Position numbers and translations under genes: made by a program | Shown: positions 1 through 8,685 of the stretch, piece after piece | How positions within the stretch are numbered: position 1 is the first letter of the stretch | Layout: each line of letters starts with the position of its first letter | NCBI RefSeq assembly: GCF_945605565.1 | Contig: NZ_OX216966.1 | Location: forward strand, 3,092,001 to 3,156,000 | Source: Paenibacillus dendritiformis | GTDB taxonomy: Bacteria > Bacillota > Bacilli > Paenibacillales > Paenibacillaceae | Reading direction: 5' to 3' | Length of the DNA: 64,000 bases | Notes under the pieces: generated by a model | Database searches by the model: none | Told to the model about the DNA's origin: nothing | What the model saw: the letters and a program-made list of their open reading frames with translations, nothing else

Positions 1-139
1 CAGCATGCTGCCATAAGATGCCTGCCGTCTGCTCATCATCGGCGGGCGGGCGTCTTATGCTTCAAACGCTTGATATTCGCTTCCTAATCTTGTATGATAA
101 GGGTACCTTATAGGAATGGGGAGCTTTTGATGTCGGTGT

Positions 140-261
140 TTTGTTCTTAACCAACCCAATTGGATAGCGTGAATTCCATCGTGTCCATGTCGCAACAGAG
201 CCGAACTGTGGCGTCTGTTTGTGATGCGCGAATGGAATGTCTCACACGTGTTAAGAACAAA
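140..261. repeat. Inverted-repeat element (MITE/REP-like)
   Basis: A perfect 12-bp inverted repeat, TTTGTTCTTAAC at 140-151 and its complement at 250-261, bounds the element. Inside, ATTCCAT (173-179) pairs with ATGGAAT (232-238). The 11-mer GAATTCCATCG at 171-181 recurs just outside the element at 275-285. No transposase is present. A small non-autonomous element is an inference. Confidence 0.4.
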
Positions 262-530
262 GGCCATCCACGTTGAATTCCATCGATTGCGATCAGCCGT
301 GCTCTTGAGCGCGGCTTTTGTTGTGCACGGACCAGCCGCCGGCTTGCCCAGGATCCGGGAACGATCCTGGGCAGGGCGGCGGCCCGGGCGCGGTGCAGCC
401 TGCAGGGACGACGCCTGCAACTGGGCGACAGGCTGGAAGTCCTGCCGCATCCGGCAGATTCCGCATGCTCGGGCGAGGCGCATTCCGTTGAGCAGGCTGC
501 CGACCAGCAACGATCGCTACGAAGATGACA

Positions 531-569
531 GGGCAGAAGATGGACGTATGTTCATGTTCTGCCCTTTTT
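531..569 (+). terminator. Terminator-like hairpin upstream of bpsA
   Basis: GGGCAGAA (531-538) pairs with TTCTGCCC (557-564), followed by five T. The loop is 18 nt. It lies about 60 bp before bpsA, so it either ends an unseen transcript or acts as a leader attenuator. Confidence 0.5.
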
Positions 570-632
570 GGCGTTGAAGCTGTCATGGCCTTGTTCTATC
601 TTATTAATAGATGAAACGAGGTAGAATTTTCC

Positions 633-1850
633 ATGAAAACCCTATTCGATACAGTCCATGAAAACATACGCCTGGATGAAGGCCCGCATGTCATTGAGCA
701 AATGCTTATCGCCTGTTATGTGAAGCCGGGCATTGCGACGAAAGAATTGGCCCGGCACACGCTGCTGCCGGTTCCGCTTGCGACGGCCGTCAAGAAGGAG
801 CTTATCCGCGCCGGCCTGCTCCGGCAGGAAAGGGGAGTGCGCTGCACGCCTGCAGGCGCTGCCTGGGTCGAGCAGGAATGGGATTATGACGGACTCGATA
901 TCGCCATGTACCATGCCTTGCTGAAGGGCGATAAAGCTTGGCGGACGGTGCTGGCCGACTGGTGGAATGATTGGAGCGGCATTTATGAAGCCCGGCCGCA
1001 AGCGGATGTGCAGATCGATCAATCGAAATGCACGATGGAGACCAGTCTGAAGCGGGCGATTCTCTGCTTGCGCGAGCACGCGCTGATCGGTAAGCGGGTG
1101 CTCTGCATCGGCGACGACGATCTGGTCAGCATCTCGCTCGCACTGCTTCTGAAGCGGCTGTTCCCGGGGAGAAGCAGTCTGAGGGCCGGGATTCATGTCG
1201 TCGATATTGACGAGCGCTTCCTAGACTATATTCGAGATGTCGCGATGCGGGAGCAGCTGCCGATTCTATGCCACCATGCGGATTTGCGGCAGCCGCTGCC
1301 GGAGGAGCTGCACGGCCGCTTTGATTGCTTTTTCACGGATCCGCCATATACGATGCAGGGCATGAGCTTGTTCCTGTCCAGAGGCATCAGCGCCCTCAAG
1401 CGGAGAAAAGGGCTTCCCATGTTCCTGTCGTTCGCGCACAAGCCGCCCGGCTTCACGCTGGCGATGCAGCAGGAGTTCATCCGCATGGGGTTGATGGTGC
1501 AGGAGATTATCCCGCATTTCAATGAATATGAAGGGGCGCAAATGATTGGCGGCCAGGGGCAAATGATTGTGCTGAAGTCGACGGAGCAGACCGCTCCGGG
1601 CCAGGAGGAACGCTACGAAGGTGCGATATATACCGGCGAATTCCGGCGGACGGAGCGCGTGTACCGCTGCAAGCAATGCCTTGGTACGGTTAGGGTCGGT
1701 CAGAACTTGGAGATCGGCACGATTGAACAGTTGAAGCAGCGCGGCTGCTCCCGCTGCGGGGGCTTCATCTTCGAGCTTGTGGAAAAAAAGCAGAACGGCG
1801 AGACAGGGGATTCCGTACCGTCCGTGGCCAATGAGCGGCAACACGGATAG
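633..1850 (+). CDS. bpsA: N4-bis(aminopropyl)spermidine synthase, BpsA-like, with C-terminal zinc ribbon
   Basis: A 405-residue protein of the DUF43/BpsA family, which transfers aminopropyl groups from decarboxylated SAM to spermidine to make branched polyamines. An N-terminal winged-helix-like part (about 1-85) precedes a Rossmann-type catalytic part. It shows the family signature GDDD (160-163) after a VLCIG strand, an acidic VDIDE strand near 190-194 and the TDPPYT loop (235-240). After the catalytic domain is an extension with C346-x2-C349 and C372-x2-C375, typical of a zinc ribbon, which I do not recall in the archaeal enzyme. The start has GAGGTAG upstream. It appears monocistronic, facing sulP across a shared hairpin. 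The family call is solid; activity in this organism is inference. Confidence 0.85.
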   Translation: MKTLFDTVHENIRLDEGPHVIEQMLIACYVKPGIATKELARHTLLPVPLATAVKKELIRAGLLRQERGVRCTPAGAAWVEQEWDYDGLDIAMYHALLKGDKAWRTVLADWWNDWSGIYEARPQADVQIDQSKCTMETSLKRAILCLREHALIGKRVLCIGDDDLVSISLALLLKRLFPGRSSLRAGIHVVDIDERFLDYIRDVAMREQLPILCHHADLRQPLPEELHGRFDCFFTDPPYTMQGMSLFLSRGISALKRRKGLPMFLSFAHKPPGFTLAMQQEFIRMGLMVQEIIPHFNEYEGAQMIGGQGQMIVLKSTEQTAPGQEERYEGAIYTGEFRRTERVYRCKQCLGTVRVGQNLEIGTIEQLKQRGCSRCGGFIFELVEKKQNGETGDSVPSVANERQHG

Positions 1851-1871
1851 TTGAACGCAATGAAAAGAAAA

Positions 1872-1903
1872 GAACACCGGCCTCCCCGAGGAGGCCGGTG
1901 TTC
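1872..1903. terminator. Convergent terminator, bpsA / sulP
   Basis: A 14-bp perfect stem, GAACACCGGCCTCC (1872-1885), with a CCGA loop. Read on the minus strand the stem is followed by a T-rich tract, so it best serves sulP. It also lies 21 bp after the bpsA stop. Confidence 0.8.
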
Positions 1904-1914
1904 CCTATGCAGGC

Positions 1915-3681
1915 TCACGCGCGGACGGTTTCCCGCTTCCGGGCAGAGCACGGATGGTCCGGCAGCGAACCGGCGCCGGACAGGGCAGTACACTCCCGGA
2001 ACGCGAAGTGCCTGCACCCTTGACAGCGCGCCGGACTGATGCGCGTCAAGGCGAAGTCGATGGCAGCGCCCGTCCGATCGAAGAAATGCTCGGCCCCGAT
2101 GCAATCGGCCAGTCCGGTCCGGGACAGCAGCGTTCGCGGCTGGTCATGGATGCCGGTCACCAGCACGATGCCGCCTTGGCGCTGCACGCGGCCGACGAGA
2201 GCCGACAGATTCGATTCGGCGGTCGTATCCATGTACGGGACGCGGCCCATGCGCAGAATCAGCACGAGCGGGGTGTCTGCGGACTGATCGGCCAGCGACT
2301 GCTCGAATGACTGGGCCGCTCCGAAGAATAGCGGCCCTTCGACCGTGAACATGCTGATTTGCGGGCAATGGCGGCCGTCTTTCACGATCCGGGAAGAGAC
2401 CTTGGCCTTCCGGTCGGCCGGATCGGGCAGTACCTTGGCGACCTTGACGCCTTCGCTCATCCGCTTCACGAACAGAACGACGGCCAGCACGAGCCCGGCC
2501 TGCACCGCCACCGTCAGATTGAAGAAGACGGTCAGCAGAAAGGTGACGGTCAAAATAATCGAATCGGCGGTCCGTGTCCGCAAAATATGCAGAAAAGCTT
2601 TGCGCTCGCTCATGTTCCAGGCGACGACCATCAGAATCGGCGCCATGGCGGCAAGCGGAATATTCGAGGCGTACGGCGCGAAGAACAGCAGCACCAGCAG
2701 CACGACAAGCGCATGCACGACCCCGGACACGGGAGATACGGCTCCGTTCCGGATATTGGTCGCCGTCCGGGCGATCGCTCCGGTCGCGGGTATGCCGCCG
2801 AACAGCGGCGTGACCATGTTGGCGATTCCTTGACCGACGAGTTCGCGGTTGCTTTTGTGCCGATCGCCCGTCATGCCGTCGGCGACGACGGCGGACAGGA
2901 GCGATTCGATGCCGCCGAGCATCGCGATGACGAAGGCGGGCTGCAGCAGATGGACGATGCGATCCCAGCTGATTGCCGGCACCCGGAATTCGGGCAAGCC
3001 GGCCGGAATGTCGCCGAAGGTCGAGCCGATCGTGGCGACCTGGCCCGGGAAGAACCAGGCGGCAGCCAAGCTGGAGATGAGCAGGCCAATCAGCGATCCC
3101 GGAATCCGGGGCAGCCATCTTGGTGTGATCAACAGGACGGCAAGACAGAGGGCGGCGGTCAATACGCTGTATAGGTTGAGCGACGGCAGCTGCAGGACAA
3201 GGGCGCGCATGTCTGCGATGAAGCCGCCCTGCTTGTCAACGTGCACACCGAGGAAATCCGCGATCTGCCCCGTAAAGATGATGACGGCGATCCCGGAGGT
3301 GAATCCGATTGTGACCGGCCGCGGGATGAAGCGGATGACGGCTCCGAAGCGGAGCAGACCCATCAGCAAGAGCATGACCCCGGCCATGAAGCCGGCGATG
3401 AGCAGATTTTCGTAGCCATACTGCAGGACGATGGCGAACAAAATCGGAATGAACGCGCCCGTCGGCCCCCCGATCTGGAAGCGCGAACCGCCCAGCAGCG
3501 AAATGAGCAGGCCCGCGACGATCGTCGTATAGAGCCCGTACTCCGGCTTGACGCCCGAAGCAATGGCAAACGCCATCCCTAATGGAATGGCGACAATGCC
3601 GACAATGCTCCCGGAAATCATATCTTTCTTCAGTGCCTGCACGGTATATCCGGCATAACGTCCGCGCAACAACGGTTTCAT
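1915..3681 (-). CDS. SulP family inorganic anion transporter with STAS domain
   Basis: A 588-residue membrane protein of the SulP family. The first ~420 residues are hydrophobic, with about ten or more membrane segments and the family-typical MISGSIVGIVAIPLGMAFAI and QIGGPTGAF stretches near the N-terminus. A cytoplasmic STAS domain follows (about 430-550). Substrates of the family include sulfate, bicarbonate and molybdate; the one used here cannot be read from sequence. The extreme C-terminus has an unusual cysteine cluster (C553, C556, C564, C578), a possible metal or redox site. An ArsR gene lies upstream on the same strand, separated by its terminator, a pairing that suggests control of sulP by the regulator. 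Confidence 0.85.
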   Translation of the reverse strand: MKPLLRGRYAGYTVQALKKDMISGSIVGIVAIPLGMAFAIASGVKPEYGLYTTIVAGLLISLLGGSRFQIGGPTGAFIPILFAIVLQYGYENLLIAGFMAGVMLLLMGLLRFGAVIRFIPRPVTIGFTSGIAVIIFTGQIADFLGVHVDKQGGFIADMRALVLQLPSLNLYSVLTAALCLAVLLITPRWLPRIPGSLIGLLISSLAAAWFFPGQVATIGSTFGDIPAGLPEFRVPAISWDRIVHLLQPAFVIAMLGGIESLLSAVVADGMTGDRHKSNRELVGQGIANMVTPLFGGIPATGAIARTATNIRNGAVSPVSGVVHALVVLLVLLFFAPYASNIPLAAMAPILMVVAWNMSERKAFLHILRTRTADSIILTVTFLLTVFFNLTVAVQAGLVLAVVLFVKRMSEGVKVAKVLPDPADRKAKVSSRIVKDGRHCPQISMFTVEGPLFFGAAQSFEQSLADQSADTPLVLILRMGRVPYMDTTAESNLSALVGRVQRQGGIVLVTGIHDQPRTLLSRTGLADCIGAEHFFDRTGAAIDFALTRISPARCQGCRHFAFRECTALSGAGSLPDHPCSARKRETVRA

Positions 3682-3700
3682 TCACTTTCCCCACCATTTC

Positions 3701-3724
3701 TAAATATCTGATTATTTGAATATA
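3701..3724 (-). promoter_or_regulatory. Possible ArsR operator upstream of sulP
   Basis: An AT-rich imperfect inverted repeat (TAAATATCTGATTATTTGAA plus TATA) sits 20-43 bp upstream of the sulP start. Its shape resembles ArsR/SmtB operators. No clear -35 and -10 pair was fixed, so this is tentative. Confidence 0.3.
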
Positions 3725-3796
3725 CAAAAAATCATATATATCATTTCCGCTTCTGTCAAAGCCGGTGTAGCGCCGTGTATGGCGGCCAGAAAGGGA

Positions 3797-3838
3797 AAAG
3801 AGAGGAAACCCGAGTCCGTTACTCGAATCCCTCTCTTT
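3797..3838 (-). terminator. Terminator of the arsR gene
   Basis: AAAGAGAGG (3797-3805) pairs with CCTCTCTTT (3830-3838), with an inner CGAGT/ACTCG pair. On the minus strand the stem is followed by a T-rich tract. The first stem arm overlaps the arsR stop codon, so transcription probably ends before sulP. Confidence 0.7.
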
Positions 3839-4173
3839 TATGAAGATTCTTGCTTTTTGATGTTTTGCAGCATCGAAATCGAGTTGACAAGATGATTGTC
3901 GAAGATGCGCTTTGCCACCTGAAGCAGATCCTTAATCATCGGATCGCGCAGAGAATAAATAACCGAGGTTCCGTCCTTGACGCCGTAGACGACGTTCTTG
4001 CCGCGCAGGACGGCCAATTGCTGCGAGACGGCCGAACCCTCGATGCCAAGGATCGACTGGATTTCGTTCACCGTCTTGTCGCCTTCGCACAGAACCTCCA
4101 ATATTTTGATTCTCAAGGGGTGTGCCAGCGCTTTGAAAAACTCGGCTTTGAACTGTTGAATGTCCGGATACAT
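3838..4173 (-). CDS. ArsR/SmtB family winged-helix transcriptional regulator
   Basis: A 111-residue protein with the ArsR fold from about residue 10 to 90. FFKALAHPLRIKILEVL forms the first helices, then the recognition segment EIQSILGIEGSAVSQQLAVL and a wing around VVYGVKDGTSVIYSL. No CxC metal motif is present, so it is probably not a classical arsenic or cadmium sensor. AAGGGAG precedes the start. The same-strand SulP gene downstream is the likely target; members of this family sensing anions or redox state next to SulP genes are common, but the effector here is unknown. Confidence 0.85.
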   Translation of the reverse strand: MYPDIQQFKAEFFKALAHPLRIKILEVLCEGDKTVNEIQSILGIEGSAVSQQLAVLRGKNVVYGVKDGTSVIYSLRDPMIKDLLQVAKRIFDNHLVNSISMLQNIKKQESS

Positions 4174-4251
4174 GGCGTACTCCCTTTGTCATAGAAAGAG
4201 TAGATATAGAATAGTGTACCACAAAACGGACGCTTCTGGAAAAGAAGCATG

Positions 4252-4279
4252 GAGACCGATGCGATGGTGCCTCGGTCTC
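4252..4279 (-). terminator. Weak terminator-like hairpin after the MFS gene
   Basis: GAGACCGA (4252-4259) pairs with TCGGTCTC (4272-4279) directly after the MFS stop codon on the minus strand. There is no U tract, so its strength is doubtful. Confidence 0.35.
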
Positions 4280-4280
4280 A

Positions 4281-5513
4281 TCAGGATGAGAGCGGCGGGG
4301 AATCATGGCCCTCTGCCGCCGCATGTTTCTTCTTCAGAATGAACCCGGTGCTCGCCGAGAGCAAGTACATCGTCCCTCCAACGATATATACCGCCTGCGG
4401 GCCCCACATATCGGCCACTGTTCCGGCGAATAGCACCGACACCCCGAACAGAACATAGTTGATCGTGCTCTGCGCCGCGAACACATTCGGCTGCTCGGCG
4501 AGCGGAGTGTATTGCTGGACATAGGTCCGCTGGGCGATATCGCGCAGCTGGTAGAACGGGCCCATCAGCAGGACGATGGCCAGGGCGATGAAGGCCTGCG
4601 TATTGAACGCGTAGCCGTAGGCGAACAGGCTCACGCCGAAGGAACCGACAATAATGGTGCTCACGAGATGGCGGTGGATGAGGGCCGACAGCTTGAGCGT
4701 AATCAGCCCGCCGATAATGGTGCCTGCATAGTAGGCGGCATTGATATAGCCCCACCACGCTTCATCCTTCTGCAGCACTTCCTGCGCAAATACGAGCGTG
4801 ACGCCTCCAATCCAGATGCCGCCCGCGATTCCTTCGACGATATCCATCCACGTAATGATCCGCATCTGCGGATGCGTGAACAGAAAGGTCCAGCCGGCCA
4901 GCATGGAGCGGGATCCTTTCTCCTTCCGTTCAACCTGTTCCTTATGAGACAGGCGGACGAGGAAGAGGCAGCCGAGGAGCAGCAGCCCGGAGGACAACTG
5001 CAGCACGAGCGAATGGCCGAGCTTGGCGACAAGAATGCCGCCGGCGGTCCAGCCGAGCAGCGACAGCATCTGCATGCTGGTCGAGACGAGGCTGTTGGCC
5101 TGCACGCGCTTGTCCTCGTCGACGAGGCGCGGATAGAGCGCATTGGCCGCGGCGGATGCGCATCCTTCGACATAGCCGATAAGCACGATGCCGCCGAACG
5201 CATAGCCGAGAAACGCCGACGTCGGCAGCATCGCTGACAGGGGCGCCAGAGAGAAGGCCACAAGCGCGGACAGCGCGCATTGGAGCAGCAGGAACAGCCG
5301 TGTCACGTTAGCAACCGTCAGCTTCGTATACCAGAACGGCAGCGAGAAGCTGCTCGACAGCACGGCGATGGAGCGGACGAAGGAGACCGCTCCGGCGAAG
5401 GCCGCCGACCCGGTCAGTTGGTATACGGCGGCGATCAATGTCATCATATAGAGCGATCCGGCCAGATTGGCGAATGATCGGCTTGATAATAACGAATAAA
5501 AGGAACGATTCAA
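4281..5513 (-). CDS. MFS family transporter
   Basis: A 410-residue, twelve-segment major facilitator superfamily protein of the MFS_3 / enterobactin-exporter-like type. N- and C-terminal halves are split by a charged cytoplasmic loop near residues 190-205 (SHKEQVERKEKG). Transported substrate is unknown; relatives export drugs, macrolides or siderophores. The N-terminus NRSFYSLLSSRSFANLAGSL is typical of this subgroup. GAGGTG precedes the start. It stands alone on the minus strand, with its promoter region shared with the divergent glcDF operon, and a perfect palindrome overlaps the likely -35 region. Confidence 0.8.
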   Translation of the reverse strand: MNRSFYSLLSSRSFANLAGSLYMMTLIAAVYQLTGSAAFAGAVSFVRSIAVLSSSFSLPFWYTKLTVANVTRLFLLLQCALSALVAFSLAPLSAMLPTSAFLGYAFGGIVLIGYVEGCASAAANALYPRLVDEDKRVQANSLVSTSMQMLSLLGWTAGGILVAKLGHSLVLQLSSGLLLLGCLFLVRLSHKEQVERKEKGSRSMLAGWTFLFTHPQMRIITWMDIVEGIAGGIWIGGVTLVFAQEVLQKDEAWWGYINAAYYAGTIIGGLITLKLSALIHRHLVSTIIVGSFGVSLFAYGYAFNTQAFIALAIVLLMGPFYQLRDIAQRTYVQQYTPLAEQPNVFAAQSTINYVLFGVSVLFAGTVADMWGPQAVYIVGGTMYLLSASTGFILKKKHAAAEGHDSPPLSS

Positions 5514-5595
5514 GCAAACACCTCATTGCATCGGCGGTTCGCGTGGAAGACGGGGACCGGTCTTGGCGAATAACGCGTTAAAGTAATTTTTTCCT

Positions 5596-5634
5596 ATTAT
5601 ACCATGTCGGAATAAGTATGCTACTTATTTTTTT
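5596..5634 (-). promoter_or_regulatory. MFS promoter with overlapping palindromic operator
   Basis: On the minus strand a perfect TATAAT lies at 5601-5596. The expected -35 position carries no good TTGACA. Instead it is covered by a perfect inverted repeat AATAAGTA-TGC-TACTTATT (5611-5629), which suggests regulator-dependent transcription. On the plus strand the same repeat is followed by five T and could act as a weak terminator. The rest of the 319-bp gap to glcD is AT-rich with no gene. Confidence 0.4.
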
Positions 5635-5832
5635 GTAATAATTATTCTACTTTACTGGCCTGCCTCAGTTTTTTCTGCGAACTGTCTTTCCTTTATTCGA
5701 TGTTCCTGATATATTAAACCATAAATCATAATATATCTTTGAAAAAAAATTTCAGAATGCGTTTGCTTGAAGCAATCAGATCATCTGAACAGTATGCCTG
5801 CTCGAGGACATCACCAACAGGAGGGAAATACG

Positions 5833-7248
5833 ATGATATTGAACGAAGTGCGGCAAGAGATGCTTCGGCTGCTTGGCCCGGAACGGTTCCGCGACGATAT
5901 GGAAGCGCTTATCACGCATTCGTATGATGCGACACCGATGCTTCAGACGCTGCCGGATGCGGTCGTCTACCCGGAATCAACGCAGGACGTGCAGCATATT
6001 CTCCGGCTGGCGAATGAGCACCGCATTCCGATTGTCCCGCGGGGAGCGGCCAGCAATCTCTGCGGCGGCACGGTGCCGGTATCCGGAGGCATCGTCGTGG
6101 CGATGACCCGCATGAACAAGCTGCTGGAGCTCGATACCGACAATCTTACGGCCACGTTCCAGCCGGGGCTGAATACGAAGCAGTTCCACCGCGAGGCTGA
6201 GAAGAAGGGGCTGTTCTATCCGCCCGATCCGAGCAGCATGGTGATCTCGACCTTGGGCGGCAACATTATGGAGGGCGCCGGCGGATTGCGCGGCTTGAAG
6301 TACGGCACGACCAAGGACTATGTCATCGGTCTGGAGGCGGTTCTTCCTTCCGGTGAGGTCATCCGGACGGGCGGCAAGCTGTACAAGGACGTTGCCGGCT
6401 ACGACTTGACGAAGCTGCTCGTCGGGTCCGAAGGGACGCTCGCCATCGTAACGGAGGCGACGGTGAAGCTCATCCCTGCGCCCAAAGTGAGACAGACGAT
6501 GCTGGTTGCTTTTGAAGACATTTACGCAGCCGCGCGCTCCGTCTCGGGGATTGTGGGCGCCGGCATCATTCCCGCGACGCTGGAGTTCATGGATCAGCCG
6601 ACGATACGGGTCGTGGAGGAATACAATCATATCGGCCTGCCGACCGATATGGAAGCGGTGCTCTTGATCGAGCAGGACGGGCAGGAGCCGCTTGGCGTCG
6701 GGAAGGATATGGACGCCATCGCCTCGATATGCCGGGAGGAAGGGGCGGCCCGCATCGATATGGCGCAGGATGAGCATGAGGCGGAGCAGCTGATGAAGGC
6801 GAGGCGCAGCGCACTATCGACCTTGGCGCGCATCCGGCCGACGACGATATTGGAGGATGCGACGGTTCCCCGTTCCCGCATCGCGGATATGGTCTTGGCC
6901 ATTAACCGGATTGCGGCCCAATACGAGTTGAATATTTGCACCTTCGGCCATGCCGGGGACGGGAATCTGCATCCAACCTGTACGACGGATGCGAGAGACA
7001 GCGCGGAGATCGAACGGGTGGAGCAGGCGTTCGCCGATATTTTCGAGGAGGCGATCCGGCTCGGCGGCACCATCACCGGCGAGCACGGCGTCGGCACGGT
7101 CAAGGCGCCTTATCTGGAATGGAAGGTCGGGGAGGCCGGCATCGCCGTCATGAAAGGGATCAAGCAGGCGTTCGACCCGAACGGCATCATGAATCCGGGC
7201 AAAATCTTCGCCAAGCCCGCACGCAAAAGGCTGGTGATTACGCGATGA
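5833..7248 (+). CDS. glcD: FAD-linked glycolate oxidase / D-lactate dehydrogenase subunit GlcD
   Basis: A 471-residue flavoprotein. The PCMH-type FAD-binding domain (about 40-220) contains VPRGAASNLCGGTVP and the glycine-rich GGNIMEGAGGLRGLKYG and GSEGTLAIVTEATV segments. An FAD-oxidase C-terminal domain follows, with CTFGHAGDGNLHPT and the terminal GTITGEHGVGTVK, histidines that line the active site in the family. It oxidises a 2-hydroxy acid (glycolate or D-lactate) to the 2-oxo acid. The start is placed at the ATG seven bases after a perfect AGGAGGG; an in-frame ATG 66 bases earlier lacks such a site. The stop overlaps the glcF start (ATGA), so the two subunits are translationally coupled. 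Confidence 0.9.
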   Translation: MILNEVRQEMLRLLGPERFRDDMEALITHSYDATPMLQTLPDAVVYPESTQDVQHILRLANEHRIPIVPRGAASNLCGGTVPVSGGIVVAMTRMNKLLELDTDNLTATFQPGLNTKQFHREAEKKGLFYPPDPSSMVISTLGGNIMEGAGGLRGLKYGTTKDYVIGLEAVLPSGEVIRTGGKLYKDVAGYDLTKLLVGSEGTLAIVTEATVKLIPAPKVRQTMLVAFEDIYAAARSVSGIVGAGIIPATLEFMDQPTIRVVEEYNHIGLPTDMEAVLLIEQDGQEPLGVGKDMDAIASICREEGAARIDMAQDEHEAEQLMKARRSALSTLARIRPTTILEDATVPRSRIADMVLAINRIAAQYELNICTFGHAGDGNLHPTCTTDARDSAEIERVEQAFADIFEEAIRLGGTITGEHGVGTVKAPYLEWKVGEAGIAVMKGIKQAFDPNGIMNPGKIFAKPARKRLVITR

Positions 7249-8651
7249 GCTGCGGCAGCATGACCAACAGCGAGAACGGCCTGCAGGACAAGGAACGCGG
7301 TCAGCGTCAGCCGGGCGCGCTGCAGCGGCAGCTGGTCCAGACGCTCGATTACGAGCAGCTGATGAACTGCATGCGCTGCGGATTTTGCCAGCCGTCTTGC
7401 CCGACGTTCCGGGAGACCGGCCTGGAAGCCGCTTCTCCGCGCGGGCGCATCGCCCTCATGAAGGCGGTGGCGGACGGGCTGATGGAGCCGGACGCGGCCT
7501 TCAAGCAGCAGATGGATCTGTGTCTGGGCTGCCGTGCTTGCGAGCCGGTATGCCCCTCCGATGTCAAATACGGCCAACTGTTGGAGCAGACGCGGGAAGT
7601 CTTGTTCGAGCATACGGAGCCGCAGCCCGGATCGGTACCGCTGCGCCGGCTGCATAAGCTGGCGAAGCCTGTCTTCAAGCGCCATCGCCGCTTGCGGCTG
7701 ATGAGCACGATATTGCAAGCGTATCAGCGCTCCGGTCTGCAGCGGCTGGCACGGCGGGGCCGGATGCTGCGATGGCTTCCGCAGCATATGCAGACGATGG
7801 AGCGGATTATGCCCCAGGCCGACAGCCGCGGCGTCGTGAAGCGGGCCGGCGGGCACCGGTTCCCTGCGAAGGGGGAACGCATCGGCACGGTCGGGCTGTT
7901 CCGCGGCTGCATTATGGATGTGCTGTTCACGGAGACGAATGTCAATACGGTGCGTCTGTTGACGGAGGCCGGCTACGATGTCGTCATTCCGGAGGAGCAG
8001 TCCTGCTGCGGCGCCTTGTTCTCCCATAGCGGCGACCGGAAGACGGCGCGAGAGTTCGCCTTGCAGAATGTGAAGGCGTTCCGGGAAGCGGACGTGGATT
8101 ACATCGCCTCCAATGCGGGGGGCTGCGGGGCGACGCTGATCGAGTATGATCATCTATTGGCGGAGGAAGCGGAATGGGCCGAACCGGCGCGACAATTTTG
8201 CAAGCAAGTGAAGGATATTAGCGAGCTGCTGCTGCGCTCGGGCCGTTGGAACGAACTGGCGGATCCGGCCAAGCGATCACCGGATGCGGATTCGCGCCGC
8301 TCCGTCACGGTCACCTATCAAGATTCATGCCATCTCCGCAATGTGATGCGGTCCGGCGACAGTCCGCGCCGCTTGCTGCGCATGATGCCGAATACGAAGT
8401 TCGTGGAGCTGGAAGGGGCGGAGATCTGCTGCGGTTCGGCAGGCATTTATAATCTGGTGCAGCCGCAGATGGCGAACGATATTCTCGACGCGCGAATGGA
8501 CGCGGTGGACAATACGCAGGCTTCCGTCATCTTGACGAGCAACCCGGGCTGTCTGCTGCAGATGAAGGCGGGAGTGGAACGGGAGCAAGCGCATGACCGG
8601 ATTCAAGTTATGCATATTGTCGATTATTTTGCGGAAAAAGTGTTGAAATAA
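7245..8651 (+). CDS. glcF: Glycolate oxidase iron-sulfur subunit GlcF
   Basis: A 468-residue protein with two ferredoxin-type [4Fe-4S] motifs, C42-C45-C48-C52 and C93-C96-C99-C103. Two cysteine-rich CCG (DUF224) domains follow, ending with EEQSCCGALFSHSGD and EGAEICCGSAGIYNL. It should pass electrons from the FAD of GlcD to the membrane quinone pool. There is no glcE gene, so this is the two-gene Gram-positive arrangement. The start overlaps the glcD stop by four bases. Substrate choice between glycolate and lactate cannot be settled from sequence. Confidence 0.9.
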   Translation: MSCGSMTNSENGLQDKERGQRQPGALQRQLVQTLDYEQLMNCMRCGFCQPSCPTFRETGLEAASPRGRIALMKAVADGLMEPDAAFKQQMDLCLGCRACEPVCPSDVKYGQLLEQTREVLFEHTEPQPGSVPLRRLHKLAKPVFKRHRRLRLMSTILQAYQRSGLQRLARRGRMLRWLPQHMQTMERIMPQADSRGVVKRAGGHRFPAKGERIGTVGLFRGCIMDVLFTETNVNTVRLLTEAGYDVVIPEEQSCCGALFSHSGDRKTAREFALQNVKAFREADVDYIASNAGGCGATLIEYDHLLAEEAEWAEPARQFCKQVKDISELLLRSGRWNELADPAKRSPDADSRRSVTVTYQDSCHLRNVMRSGDSPRRLLRMMPNTKFVELEGAEICCGSAGIYNLVQPQMANDILDARMDAVDNTQASVILTSNPGCLLQMKAGVEREQAHDRIQVMHIVDYFAEKVLK

Positions 8652-8685
8652 TATTTCATACTAAATACAGGCAGGAGGAATGGAC

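Larger units (their letters stand above)
1..632. other. Gene-free stretch with palindromes
   Basis: No convincing gene is visible. Open frames on both strands lack ribosome binding sites and family likeness. The stretch holds a 122-bp palindromic element, a GC-rich hairpin (10-bp arms at 346-355 and 363-372) and a terminator-like hairpin just before bpsA. It may be the end of a transcript that starts left of the window, or a cluster of dispersed intergenic repeats. Confidence 0.5.

Noticed and set aside
55..586. Open frames of 97-151 codons on both strands before bpsA
   Set aside because: They overlap each other, lack ribosome binding sites and run through palindromic repeats; they look like by-products of GC-rich non-coding DNA.
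2359..3174. Plus-strand frame of 271 codons opposite sulP
   Set aside because: Rich in Gly, His, Asp and Gln with no membrane or domain pattern, whereas the minus-strand SulP product is unmistakable.
7031..7040. GCCGATAT inside glcD as a sigma-D box
   Set aside because: It encodes Ala-Asp-Ile in a conserved coding region; the octamer arises often from this codon choice, so only the non-coding copy near 26705 was kept.
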